Positions 1-8,299 of a DNA stretch of 34,191 nt are shown piece after piece. This DNA comes from CAZCBN01 sp964496975. GTDB taxonomy: Bacteria; Planctomycetota; Phycisphaerae; Phycisphaerales; UBA1924. The stretch covers positions 1 through 34,191 of the forward strand of contig CAZCBN010000025.1 of NCBI GenBank assembly GCA_964496975.1, read 5' to 3'. The notes under the pieces are model-generated. The model worked only from the letters and a program-made list of their open reading frames with translations, was not told the origin of the DNA and searched no databases. A program made the translations under genes and the position numbers. Each line of letters opens with the position of its first letter. Within the stretch, counting starts at the first letter, position 1.

Positions 1-183
1 CTCCTGGAGCGTATCGTCCGGGCGTCGTGTCCGCCGGGCGGCCTGGTGCTCGATTACTGCTGCGGCTCCGGCACGACGGCCGTCGTCGCGGAGAAGCTCG
101 GCCGGCGCTGGATCGCCGTCGATGTGGGCGAGGTGGCCATCGCGACGACCGAGCGGCGCTTGCTCGCCCTCGAATCGTGCCGC
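1..183 (+). other. DNA methyltransferase C-terminal fragment joined in frame to lepB
   Basis: The first 60 or so codons match the end of the (D/N)PP(Y/W)-type DNA methylase family: an entry such as LVLDYCCGSGTT (motif I, SAM binding), then an acidic strand-end IAVDV and an arginine-rich helix ERRLLAL. In this family the gene normally stops just after that helix. Here it runs on into the signal peptidase without a stop. Third-base use also changes: 25 of the first 60 codons end in G, but only 9 of the 60 codons following FLIPTG do. The catalytic PP(Y/W) motif lies off the left edge. Confidence 0.6.
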
Positions 184-1884
184 GGCTTCGTCGTCGAGGG
201 GTTCCTCATCCCCACCGGCTCCATGGCCCCAACACTCCTGGGCCAGCACGTCCGCGTCAAAAACCCCGCCTCCGGCGTCGAGTGGACCGTCGGACCATGG
301 GACTACATCGGCGCCCGCGGCGCCGGCTCCCCCATGCCCCGCCAGGGCGGCCAACGCGTGCAAACCGAACGCGGCCCCCTCACCACCACCCCCCTCGAAC
401 TCAACGACCCCATCACCGGCCAGCCCCTCCCACCCATCACCAACCAGCCCACCATCGCCGGCGACCGCGTCTTCGTCCTCAAATACATCAAGGGCCTCTA
501 CGACCCCGAGCGCTGGGACGTCATCGTCTTCAAGCCCGGACACGTCCCCCTCGAAAACTACATCAAACGCCTCGTCGGCCTCCCCAACGAGCAACTCGTC
601 CTCGTCGACGGCGACGTCTTCACCCGCCCCATCCCCAAGGGCGAAGAACCCCGCCCGGGCCGCACCTCCCCCGCATCCAAGGGCGGCATCCCCGCCTGGC
701 AAGACACCACCTGGACCATCCAGCGCAAGCCCGAGCGCGTCCAACGCGCCGTCTGGCGCCGCATCTTTGATTCCACCTACACCCCCACCGCCGACTCGCA
801 GCGCGACCTCGCCCCGAGCGCCCGCTTCCGCGCCCCGTGGATCGCCGCCCAGGGCGACTGGCAGGGCCTCGCCGACGCGTCCGAATACGCCAGCACCGCC
901 GCACCCGGCACCCCCGCCACCATCACGTGGGACACCGACCGCCGCCCCATCGACGACTACAACCCCTACAACCAAACCCGCGACCTCGCCCAGCGCTGGT
1001 CCCGCATCCCGCGGCCCGAGCACGCCGACGCCCTCATCTTCCCCGTCTCCGACATCGCCGCCGCACTCTCCGTCCGCCCCGAGCAGCCCGGCCTCACCGT
1101 CACCGCGCAGCTCACCGCCCGCGGCTTCTTCTTCGAGGCCGCCATCGAGCCCGACCCCGCCGGCGTCTGGTCCGCCATCCTCCGCCGCCGCCCCACCCCC
1201 GACGGCACGGAACCGGTCGACGCAAACACCGCGGCAACCCAGGCCTGGCAAACCATCGCCGCCGCCCCGCTCGCCCGCTTCCCCCGGGGCCTCCCCGTGG
1301 GCGAAGACACGCGCATCGAGTTCTGGCACGCCGACCAGGCCCTCTGGCTCTTCGTGAACGGCACCCTCGTCGCAGGCGGCACCGACGCCGGCGCCTACAG
1401 CCTCACCCCCGCCGAGCGCGTCCGCGCCGCCACCGGCCGCACCCTCGAAGACCTCCTCGCCGCCAACGACAAGCTCGTCGCCAGCGCCTTCGCCGACACC
1501 CGCCTCTACCGCAGGCCCGCCCTCGCCTGGTCCTTCGCCTCCGCCGCCCCCGCCCCCGTCCCCTTCGCCCTCCGCCACATCACCCTCGCCCGAGACCTCT
1601 ACTACCAGGTCACCACCCGCCCCACCCTCGGCACCCATCCCAACTTCTTCCCCACCATCGGCCCCGACGAGTTCCTCATGTGCGGCGACAACAGCCCCGC
1701 CAGCGAGGACGGCCGCATGTGGGACTCCGTCGACCCCTGGGTCGCCGACCAGGTGAACCCCGTCACCTCCCTCATCAACCGAAAGCTCATCATCGGCCGC
1801 GCCTTCGTCGTCTACCTCCCCGCCCCCTACGCCGGCCAGCCCACCCCCATGTTCGACTTCGGCCGCATGCGCTGGATCTGGTAA
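1..1884 (+). CDS. lepB: Signal peptidase I with a large insertion, fused to a DNA methyltransferase C-terminal fragment (5' partial)
   Basis: The frame is open at the left edge. Codons 1 to about 60 read as the C-terminal SAM-binding part of an N4/N6 DNA methyltransferase (LDYCCGSGTT, then GRRWIAVDV). From about codon 62 it is signal peptidase I (family S26), the membrane protease that removes signal peptides from exported proteins. Box B PTGSMAPTLLG carries the catalytic Ser74, NYIKRLVGLP carries the general-base Lys189, and GDNSPASEDGR (562-572) is box E. About 340 residues (roughly 205-545) are inserted between the lysine and GDN boxes and resemble a concanavalin/LamG-like beta sandwich, ending in a RDLYYQV segment. 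The N-terminal membrane anchor expected before FVVEGF is absent and the methyltransferase piece sits in its place. Peptidase identity is secure; the fusion may be a rearrangement or an assembly join. Confidence 0.85.
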   Translation, partial: LLERIVRASCPPGGLVLDYCCGSGTTAVVAEKLGRRWIAVDVGEVAIATTERRLLALESCRGFVVEGFLIPTGSMAPTLLGQHVRVKNPASGVEWTVGPWDYIGARGAGSPMPRQGGQRVQTERGPLTTTPLELNDPITGQPLPPITNQPTIAGDRVFVLKYIKGLYDPERWDVIVFKPGHVPLENYIKRLVGLPNEQLVLVDGDVFTRPIPKGEEPRPGRTSPASKGGIPAWQDTTWTIQRKPERVQRAVWRRIFDSTYTPTADSQRDLAPSARFRAPWIAAQGDWQGLADASEYASTAAPGTPATITWDTDRRPIDDYNPYNQTRDLAQRWSRIPRPEHADALIFPVSDIAAALSVRPEQPGLTVTAQLTARGFFFEAAIEPDPAGVWSAILRRRPTPDGTEPVDANTAATQAWQTIAAAPLARFPRGLPVGEDTRIEFWHADQALWLFVNGTLVAGGTDAGAYSLTPAERVRAATGRTLEDLLAANDKLVASAFADTRLYRRPALAWSFASAAPAPVPFALRHITLARDLYYQVTTRPTLGTHPNFFPTIGPDEFLMCGDNSPASEDGRMWDSVDPWVADQVNPVTSLINRKLIIGRAFVVYLPAPYAGQPTPMFDFGRMRWIW

Positions 1885-1900
1885 ACACACCAGTCCACCG

Positions 1901-2548
1901 CTACGGCAACACCCAGCAAAACCCCCAGTCTCCCTCCGCCCCCCGCGCAAACGCCGCGCGTCGGTGCCCGTTCGCCCCCAGGTGAAGCCACTCCACCCGG
2001 TTCAGGCGACACCGCACCACCGCAAAGTTCTCCCGCCCCGCCGCGCTCTCCTCCCACGTCGGCCGCCGGCCGCGCACCCCCTCCGGCAAGTTGGGCGACG
2101 CCTCCTCGCACACCTCAGACGGGGCCCCCGGCGCCAAGTAGCACCGCCGCCCGTCCAGACCCGTCCCGGCCCACGCCGCGTCCGCCTCCGGGCCGGTGCG
2201 CAGCACCTGCGCGGTCCCGCTCGCGCGGATCTGCACCCGGGCCGCCGCGTCGTAGAGCACCCACGAAACCACCGGATATGCCGCGATCTCCTGCACTTTG
2301 GGGGATCGGGCATCGGTGTGGCACCCCAGTTCGCCGACATCTTCACGCGCATGCCGCAGCACCACCACCCGACCCGTGGGGGAGCCGTCGACCATCCGGG
2401 TACAGAGCGTCGGCAGATGAAACGGGTGTCGTCGGTCCGCTTTGCCCCGGACCAACGCCGCCCACACCGATGACCAGATCGCCGCCGACTCCGCCGGGAC
2501 CGGCGTTGCCTCGGAATCCACCCGCCCGCTTGGGGTATCCCTCTGCAC
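1901..2548 (-). CDS. Pyridoxamine 5'-phosphate oxidase-like flavoprotein (Alr4036-type)
   Basis: The protein is about 215 residues and resembles the FMN-binding split-barrel family of PNPOx-like proteins (Alr4036 type). Visible family signatures are an N-terminal stretch of the form WAALVRG...HPFHLPTL, then GRVVVLRHARED, the strongly conserved HTDARSPK, and a C-terminal FAVVRCRLNRVEWLHL. Family members bind FMN; the physiological substrate of this branch is generally unknown, so activity in vitamin B6 salvage is only a possibility. GTG at 2548 is chosen because GGAGGT (2558-2563) lies nine bases upstream; a GTG at 2557 is too close to that site. The gene converges on lepB with a 16-base gap and is divergent from the mrp operon. 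Confidence 0.8.
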   Translation of the reverse strand: MQRDTPSGRVDSEATPVPAESAAIWSSVWAALVRGKADRRHPFHLPTLCTRMVDGSPTGRVVVLRHAREDVGELGCHTDARSPKVQEIAAYPVVSWVLYDAAARVQIRASGTAQVLRTGPEADAAWAGTGLDGRRCYLAPGAPSEVCEEASPNLPEGVRGRRPTWEESAAGRENFAVVRCRLNRVEWLHLGANGHRRAAFARGAEGDWGFCWVLP

Positions 2549-2747
2549 GGGGCACACACCTCCAACGCCCCCGCGACCGCTCCAGAACGCCGAGGCTCAC
2601 CCCCCCGCCCAAACCGGACGATGGGTTCGCCGTACGATCGGCCGGAAACCGTTTGGTCCGAGAATCGCGGCGCGGCCGCGACCCGGCCGACCACCCGACG
2701 GCGCGGACCGTCCGGCGTGCGAACGCCGGCGGCAAGGGGGGCACACG
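2549..2747. other. Divergent intergenic region between the PNPOx-like gene and mrpA
   Basis: This is the 199-base region from which the flavoprotein gene (minus) and the seven-gene mrp operon (plus) must be expressed. I see no convincing paired -35/-10 boxes; TACGAT near 2633 is the best lone -10-like hexamer. It also holds the small hairpin at 2712-2729 and the purine-rich ribosome site AAGGGGGG just before the mrpA GTG. Confidence 0.5.
2712..2729 (+). promoter_or_regulatory. Perfect 7-bp hairpin with a GCGA tetraloop in the mrpA leader
   Basis: CCGGCGT (2712-2718) and ACGCCGG (2723-2729) are exact reverse complements separated by GCGA, a GNRA-class tetraloop. The hairpin ends a few bases before the mrpA ribosome site and 18 bases before the GTG start. 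It could influence translation initiation or mRNA stability. A regulatory role is inference; in such GC-rich DNA short stems also occur by chance. Confidence 0.4.
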
Positions 2748-5594
2748 GTGCTGCTCGCTTCGATCCTCAGCCTCGCCGCGGTTTCGATCGCGGCCCCGTG
2801 GCTCAGCCGAGCGCTGGGCAAGGCGAACGGCCTCCTGGCCCTCGCCCCCCTCGCCTGGTTCCTCGCCTTCCTGAGCCAGCTCGAGTCCGTCGCCGGCGGC
2901 CTCCCGCTCGCCGAGTCCACCCCGTGGATCGCCGAGCTGGGCGTCGCCCTCTCCTTCCGCCTGGACGGCCTGAGCCTGCTCTTCGCCCTGCTCATCACCG
3001 GCATCGGCTCCCTCGTCACCCTCTACGCCGCGCACTACCTCGGCGCCGCCCACCACGACGACCACTCGCACGGACACGCCCACGGACACGGCGACGGCCA
3101 CGCCCCCGCGCACGGCCACGCCCCCTCCGCCGGGCACCCGCTCCGGCACCGCTTCTTCGCCTACCTCATCGGCTTCCTCACCTCCATGCTGGGCCTGGTG
3201 CTCGCCGACAACCTCGTCCTGCTCTTCATCTTCTGGGAGCTCACCAGCATCACCAGCTACCTCCTGATCGGCTTTGACCATCAGGAAGAGAAGAGCCGCA
3301 AGAGCGCCCTGCAGGCCCTGCTCGTCACGGGCCTGGGCGGCCTCGCGATGCTCGCGGGCGTCTTCATGCTGGGCCAGGCCGCGGGCGACATCGCCGGCGT
3401 CGCCGGGGGCATCTGGGACATCAACGCGGTGATCACCGCCGTCACCGCGCCCGGCGCGGCGTCGCAGCTCCTGGCCCACCCGCTGCTGCCGGGCATCATC
3501 GCCTGCATCGTCGCCGGCGCGGCGACCAAGAGCGCGCAGTTCCCCTTCCACTTCTGGCTGCCCAACGCGATGGCCGCCCCCACCCCCGTCAGCGCCTACC
3601 TGCACAGCTCGACGATGGTGAAGGCGGGCGTCTACCTGCTGCTGCGCCTCAACCCCGCCATGGCCGCCAGCCCGGCGTGGCAGTGGACCCTCGCGATCAT
3701 GGGCGGGGTCACGATGGTCGTCGGCGCCGTGCTCGCCACGCGGGAGAGCCAGTTCAAGAAGGTGCTCGCCTACAGCACCGTCAGCAGCCTGGGCATCATG
3801 GTCATGTGCACGGGCCTCGGCGGCGACTACGGCGCCGAGGCGGCCGTCGTCTATCTCCTCGCCCACGCGCTGTTCAAGGCCTGCCTCTTCCTCGTCGCGG
3901 GCATCGTGACCCACGAGACGGGCAGCAAAGAGATCGAGCCGCTGGGCGACCTCTTCTACGCCCGCGGCGGCGGCATGAAGATCACCGGCGCGGCCGCGGG
4001 CATCGCCGCGCTCAGCATGGCGGGCGTCCCCTTCCTGCTGGGCTTCGCCGGCAAGGAGGCCGTCTTGCACGCCGCCTGGCACCCCGGGCACGCGCTGCAC
4101 GGCGCGGCGTGGGCGTTCACGCTCGCCGTCGTCGCGGCCGCCGCGTTCACGGTGCTGGCGGCCCTGCTCGTCGGCGTGCGGCCCTTCTTCCAGAAGCCCG
4201 ACCCGCGGGGCGAGCACGAGGCGCCCGCGCCCAAGGGCCGCGAGCCCGCGTGGCCCATGTGGCTCGGCCCCGCGGCGCTCGCAATGCTGTGCATCGTCGG
4301 CGCGGTCGCGCCCTTCCTGGGCTTCAAGTCCCTCGCGGGCGCCGCCTCGGCGAGCGTCACCGCCGTGCCGCCGGCCCACACCGAGCCGCACGCGGACGAC
4401 GCCCCGCACGCCGGGCACCCTGCGCAACCCGCAAGCACCGAGTGGACGGGCTACGCCCTGACGCCGGTGTCGTACGACGACGCCCCGCAGCACACCTCGA
4501 ACGGCGACGCGCACGGTGCCGCGCCCGCGCACGCCGCCCCGGCCCCGGCGCACGCCGTCCCGGCCGCGCCACACGTCGCCGCGCCGGGCGACCCGGCCCA
4601 CGCCGCGACGCACACGCCCAAGCTCGGCTTCTACGAGCTGCTCCCGCCGTTCGCCCCGGTCAGCGGGCCGCTCACGCTCAGCGTGCTCGTGCTGCTGGGC
4701 GGCGGCGCGCTGTACACGGTGCGCCGGCCCTGGCGCACCGGCGCGGCGGCGGTGCTGAACGCCATCACCCCCGTCGGCCCCGAGGCGTGGTACCACCGCC
4801 TCTTCCAGGGCACGCTCTGGTTCGCCTCCTGGCAGACCCGCGTGCTCCAGAACGGCAAGCTGCGCTACTACATCGGCACCGTCCTCGGCACCGCGATGCT
4901 CCTCGTCGGCGCGGCGCTGCTGCGGAACCTGGGCCTTGACCCCACGGCCTGGAACCTGGGCCTGGGCGACTTCGCCGTGCTCGACATCATGCTCATGCTG
5001 ATCATCGGCGTCGCGGCCTTTGCGTGCACCCGCTTCCACGGGCGGCTCACGACGGTCGCGTCGCTGGGCGTCGTGGGCTACTGCGTGGCGATGCTCTTCG
5101 TCATCCTGGGCGTCCCCGACATCGCGATGACGCAGTTCGCCATCGAGACGCTCACCGTCGTGCTCTTCGTGCTCGTCGTCTACCACCTGCCGCGCTTCAA
5201 CAGCTACACGCCCTGGTGGCGCCGCCTCATGGACGGGGGCGTGGCGCTCGCGTTCGGTGCCGTCATGACGACCCTCGTCCTCGTCTCCCTCTCCGAGCAG
5301 GTCAGCACGCCCAGCATCGCGGGCCAGCTCAGCGACTGGAGCTACGCCAAGGCCCACGGCCGCAACGTCGTGAACGTCATCCTCGTCGACTTCCGCGGCT
5401 TTGACACGATGGGCGAGATCACCGTCCTCGGCATCGCCGCCATCGGCGTCTACACCCTGCTCCGCCTGCGCGGGACCGGGTTCGGCTCGGGCATCGACGG
5501 CGGCTCCAGCCCGCTCCAGCCCGCGCCCGCCGCCGGCGGCGGCCACACCGACGCACCAAGCCTGCCTCGACTTACCACGGAGGCCGACGCGTGA
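2748..5594 (+). CDS. mrpA: Na+/H+ antiporter subunit MrpA/MnhA with two His-rich insertions
   Basis: At about 948 residues this is the large subunit of the Mrp antiporter, homologous to NuoL and carrying proton/sodium channel helices. Expected charged residues are visible: Glu164 in FFWELTSIT context (FIFWELTS), Lys261 in ATKSAQFPFHFWLP, Lys292 in HSSTMVKAG and Lys377 in ALFKACLF. The C-terminal third has the DUF4040/MbhE-type part (for example GVPDIAMTQFAIETLTVVLF and VNVILVDFRGFDTMGE) that separates MrpA from NuoL. Two insertions are unusual: residues 102-135, rich in His-Gly-Asp, and about 544-622, rich in His-Ala-Pro, both between membrane segments. GTG at 2748 is chosen from the preceding AAGGGGGG and because the hydrophobic first helix starts there. 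It is the first gene of the operon and overlaps mrpB by four bases. Confidence 0.95.
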   Translation: MLLASILSLAAVSIAAPWLSRALGKANGLLALAPLAWFLAFLSQLESVAGGLPLAESTPWIAELGVALSFRLDGLSLLFALLITGIGSLVTLYAAHYLGAAHHDDHSHGHAHGHGDGHAPAHGHAPSAGHPLRHRFFAYLIGFLTSMLGLVLADNLVLLFIFWELTSITSYLLIGFDHQEEKSRKSALQALLVTGLGGLAMLAGVFMLGQAAGDIAGVAGGIWDINAVITAVTAPGAASQLLAHPLLPGIIACIVAGAATKSAQFPFHFWLPNAMAAPTPVSAYLHSSTMVKAGVYLLLRLNPAMAASPAWQWTLAIMGGVTMVVGAVLATRESQFKKVLAYSTVSSLGIMVMCTGLGGDYGAEAAVVYLLAHALFKACLFLVAGIVTHETGSKEIEPLGDLFYARGGGMKITGAAAGIAALSMAGVPFLLGFAGKEAVLHAAWHPGHALHGAAWAFTLAVVAAAAFTVLAALLVGVRPFFQKPDPRGEHEAPAPKGREPAWPMWLGPAALAMLCIVGAVAPFLGFKSLAGAASASVTAVPPAHTEPHADDAPHAGHPAQPASTEWTGYALTPVSYDDAPQHTSNGDAHGAAPAHAAPAPAHAVPAAPHVAAPGDPAHAATHTPKLGFYELLPPFAPVSGPLTLSVLVLLGGGALYTVRRPWRTGAAAVLNAITPVGPEAWYHRLFQGTLWFASWQTRVLQNGKLRYYIGTVLGTAMLLVGAALLRNLGLDPTAWNLGLGDFAVLDIMLMLIIGVAAFACTRFHGRLTTVASLGVVGYCVAMLFVILGVPDIAMTQFAIETLTVVLFVLVVYHLPRFNSYTPWWRRLMDGGVALAFGAVMTTLVLVSLSEQVSTPSIAGQLSDWSYAKAHGRNVVNVILVDFRGFDTMGEITVLGIAAIGVYTLLRLRGTGFGSGIDGGSSPLQPAPAAGGGHTDAPSLPRLTTEADA

Positions 5595-6046
5595 AGCCCC
5601 TCGACAGCATCATCTTCCAGACGGCGTCGCGCATGATCATGCCGCTGCTCGCCGTCTTCAGCGTCGTCATCCTCATGCGGGGCCACAACGACCCCGGCGG
5701 CGGGTTCGTCGGCGGGCTCGTCATCGCCTCCGCCTTCGGCATGCACTCAATGGCCTTCGGCGTCGCCGAGACACGAAAGCTCTTCCGCGGCATCCCGATG
5801 ACCACCATCATCGGCACGGGCCTCGCCACCTCGCTCGCCTCGGTCATGCTCCCCATCCTGCTGGGGCACACCACCGACGCCTTCAAGGGCTTCACGCTCA
5901 TGCAGGGCGTCTGGGCCGAGCTCGACGTCCCGGGCCTGGCCACCATGGCCGGCGGCACCGTCGTCATGTTCGACATCGGCGTCTATATCACCGTCTTCGG
6001 CGTCGTCCTGCTCATGCTCTTTGAACTCGAGGAGGCCAAGCCTTGA
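5591..6046 (+). CDS. mrpB: Na+/H+ antiporter subunit MrpB/MnhB
   Basis: This 151-residue membrane subunit is the normal length of a stand-alone MnhB domain protein. Characteristic pieces are the N-terminal TASRMIMPLLAVFSVVILMRGHNDPGGGFVGGL, seen here in full between residues 11 and 44, and the C-terminal GGTVVMFDIGVYITVFG. It has four predicted membrane helices. The GTG start overlaps the mrpA stop (GTGA) and is preceded by GGAGG at 5579-5583 with a seven-base spacer, so translation is probably coupled. MrpB is structural and is needed for a functional hetero-oligomeric antiporter. Confidence 0.95.
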   Translation: MKPLDSIIFQTASRMIMPLLAVFSVVILMRGHNDPGGGFVGGLVIASAFGMHSMAFGVAETRKLFRGIPMTTIIGTGLATSLASVMLPILLGHTTDAFKGFTLMQGVWAELDVPGLATMAGGTVVMFDIGVYITVFGVVLLMLFELEEAKP

Positions 6047-6411
6047 GCGTCCTGCTCTCCATCGCCATCGGGGTCCTCTTCGCGGCGGGCGTGTACATGC
6101 TCCTGCGGCGGAGCTTCGTCAAGCTCATCATCGGGCTGGGCCTCATCGGCCACGCCGCGAACCTGCTCATCATCACCGCCGCCGGCGTCTACTACCCAGA
6201 GACCCGGGGCCGCGGCCTGCCCCCGCTCATCCGCGAGGGCGAGACCACCCTCGTCCCCGGCTCGGCCGACCCCATCCCGCCGGCCCTCATCCTCACCGCC
6301 ATCGTCATCAGCTTCGCGATCGTCTCCTACGCCATCGTCCTCATCCGCCGCACCTACCAGGAGGTCGGCACCGACGACCTCGACGCCATGACCACCACCG
6401 ACATCACCTAA
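6043..6411 (+). CDS. mrpC: Na+/H+ antiporter subunit MrpC/MnhC (NuoK-like)
   Basis: The 122-residue protein is homologous to the NuoK subunit of complex I. It has three membrane helices: GVYMLLRRSFVKLIIGLGLI near the start, HAANLLIITAAGV in the middle, and PPALILTAIVISFAIVSYAI near the end, the last containing the conserved DP-x-PPALILTAIVI signature. The start is TTG at 6043, overlapping the mrpB stop as TTGA, with GAGGAGG at 6028-6034 as ribosome site. It is followed by a 64-base gap before mrpD. Confidence 0.95.
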   Translation: MSVLLSIAIGVLFAAGVYMLLRRSFVKLIIGLGLIGHAANLLIITAAGVYYPETRGRGLPPLIREGETTLVPGSADPIPPALILTAIVISFAIVSYAIVLIRRTYQEVGTDDLDAMTTTDIT

Positions 6412-6475
6412 CCGCGCCGCACGCCCCCGCGCCGACACAAGCAGCCCAAACAGGCAGCCACACGAGCAGCAACCC

Positions 6476-8224
6476 ATGTCAGACCTCATCGCCGCGCCCA
6501 TCCTCGTGCACCTCACCGCAGCCGTCCTCTGCGTGCTGTGCTGGAAGCACGTCCGCGTGCAGCGGGCGATCGTCCTCACCGCCTCCGCCGCGGCGCTGGC
6601 CTTCGCGGTCGCCATCTTCGCCCTGCACGCCCTGCCGCAAGAGGCCCGCATCACCAAGCTCGAGGTCGGCGGGTGGGCCGCCCCCTTCGGCATCACCCTC
6701 GTCGTCGACCCCTTCAGCGCCATCATGGTCCTGCTGAACGCCCTCGTCGGCGGCGCCTCCGTCCTCTACGGCATGGGCAACATCGACGAACGCCGCCAGC
6801 GCTGGGGCTACCACGCCCTCGTCCAGACCATGCTCGCCGCATGCGCCGGCGCCTTCACCACGGGCGACCTCTTCAACATGTACGTCTGGTTCGAGGTCAT
6901 GCTCATGAGCAGCTTCGTCCTGCTCACCCTCGCCGGAGGCCGGGGCCAGCTCGAGGGCGCCATCAAGTACGTCACCCTCAACCTCCTCAGCTCCACCCTC
7001 TTCCTCGTCGCCGTCGGGCTCCTCTACGGCATCGTCGGCACCCTCAACATGGCCGACATCGGCGAACGCCTCATCGCCTACAACAACCCCAAGGTCGAGT
7101 CCGTCATCGCCGCCCTCTTCATCGCCGCCTACGGCATCAAGGCCGGCGCCTTCCCCCTCTTCTTCTGGCTCCCCGCCAGCTACCACACCACCCCCATGGC
7201 CATCTCCGCCCTCTTCGCCGGACTCCTCACCAAGGTCGGCGTCTACGCCCTCATCCGCGTCTTCACCATCATCTTCGTCGGCGACCACAGCTACACCGGC
7301 ACCATCCTCATGTGGATGGCCGGCCTCACCATGCTCTCGGGCGTCCTCGGCGCCGCCTCCCAGTTCGACATCCGCCGCATCCTCAGCTTCCACATCGTCA
7401 GCCAGATCGGCTACATGCTCATGGGCCTCGCCGTCAGCATGGTCGCCGGCGCACGCGCCGCCGCCCTCCCCGTCGGAAGCCCCGAGCGCGACGTCCTCCA
7501 GTCCGCCGCCACCCTCGCCATGGCCGGCGCCATCTTCTACATCCTCCACCACATCGTCGTGAAGGCCAACCTCTTCCTCATCGCCGGCCTCATCCAGCGA
7601 CTCACCGGCCACGCCGACCTCAAGCGCATGGGAGGCCTCTACCGAGCCCACCCCCTCCTGGGCGTCCTCTTCCTCATCCCCGCCCTCTCCCTCTCCGGCA
7701 TCCCCATCCTCTCCGGCTTCTGGAGCAAGCTCACCCTCGTCCGCGCCGGCGTCCAGGCCGAGACCTGGGGCATCGTTGCCTGCAGCCTCTTCGTCAGCGT
7801 CCTCACCCTCTACAGCATGACCAAGATCTGGGCCGAGGCCTTCTGGAAGCCCAGCCCCACCGGCCACACCGGCCCCATCGCCGCCCCAGAGCACGAGCAG
7901 CCCGCCGGCACGCGAAGCTTCGCCGCCATGCTCGGCCCCTGCATCGCCCTCGCCGTCGTCACCCTCTGCATCGGCGCCCTCGCCGGCCCCGCCTTCCGCA
8001 TCAGCGAACGCGCCGCGGCCGTCCTCGTGCAACGCGAGGCCTACGTCCGCGCCGTCCTCCCCGCCGACTACCTCGAGGCCCTCCGCTCGGGCCAGCCCCT
8101 CCCCACCGACTCAAGCCTCATCACCGCCGTCGACCCGCACGGAACGCTTCTGCACAGCACCGACCTCGCCCCCACCCTCACACCCGGCCTCACACCCAGC
8201 CTCACACCCGGCCTCATCCGCTAA
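6476..8224 (+). CDS. mrpD: Na+/H+ antiporter subunit MrpD/MnhD
   Basis: This 582-residue protein belongs to the NuoL/M/N-like proton-pumping family and pairs with MrpA in the antiporter. Family features include DLFNMYVWFEVMLMSSF (with the helix Glu), AAYGIKAGAFPLFFWLP (channel Lys), LLTKVGVYALIR (second Lys), and HHIVVKANLFLIAGL. The length is about 80 residues more than usual because of a soluble C-terminal tail after the last helix, which ends in a TPGL/TPSL repeat coded by three 12-base units. ATG at 6476 begins the hydrophobic N-terminus, with no strong ribosome site. It is the fourth gene of the operon, and the order A-B-C-D-E-F-G is the standard one. Confidence 0.95.
   Translation: MSDLIAAPILVHLTAAVLCVLCWKHVRVQRAIVLTASAAALAFAVAIFALHALPQEARITKLEVGGWAAPFGITLVVDPFSAIMVLLNALVGGASVLYGMGNIDERRQRWGYHALVQTMLAACAGAFTTGDLFNMYVWFEVMLMSSFVLLTLAGGRGQLEGAIKYVTLNLLSSTLFLVAVGLLYGIVGTLNMADIGERLIAYNNPKVESVIAALFIAAYGIKAGAFPLFFWLPASYHTTPMAISALFAGLLTKVGVYALIRVFTIIFVGDHSYTGTILMWMAGLTMLSGVLGAASQFDIRRILSFHIVSQIGYMLMGLAVSMVAGARAAALPVGSPERDVLQSAATLAMAGAIFYILHHIVVKANLFLIAGLIQRLTGHADLKRMGGLYRAHPLLGVLFLIPALSLSGIPILSGFWSKLTLVRAGVQAETWGIVACSLFVSVLTLYSMTKIWAEAFWKPSPTGHTGPIAAPEHEQPAGTRSFAAMLGPCIALAVVTLCIGALAGPAFRISERAAAVLVQREAYVRAVLPADYLEALRSGQPLPTDSSLITAVDPHGTLLHSTDLAPTLTPGLTPSLTPGLIR
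8177..8212 (+). repeat. Three 12-bp tandem repeats at the end of mrpD
   Basis: The unit CTCACACCCGGC occurs at 8177-8188, 8189-8200 (one base different) and 8201-8212. Because 12 is a multiple of three the repeat stays in frame and codes for Leu-Thr-Pro-Gly/Ser, giving the last residues of MrpD a degenerate repeated tail. Copy number could vary between strains by slippage without breaking the gene. Confidence 0.85.
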
Positions 8225-8299
8225 AGAAAATCCGGAACAAACCCGGCCCCGCCGAGCGAATCCCCCGACGCCACCGCACGAGCACGCAAAGGATCACCC

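Noticed and set aside
46..170. A full restriction-modification system at the left edge
   Set aside because: Only a C-terminal methyltransferase fragment is present; there is no nuclease and no catalytic PP(Y/W) motif.
2343..5546. Minus-strand frame of 1067 codons opposite mrpA
   Set aside because: A shadow of the GC-rich mrpA: repetitive Arg/Glu/Asp/Val composition, no domain and no ribosome site. mrpA on the other strand has clear motifs.
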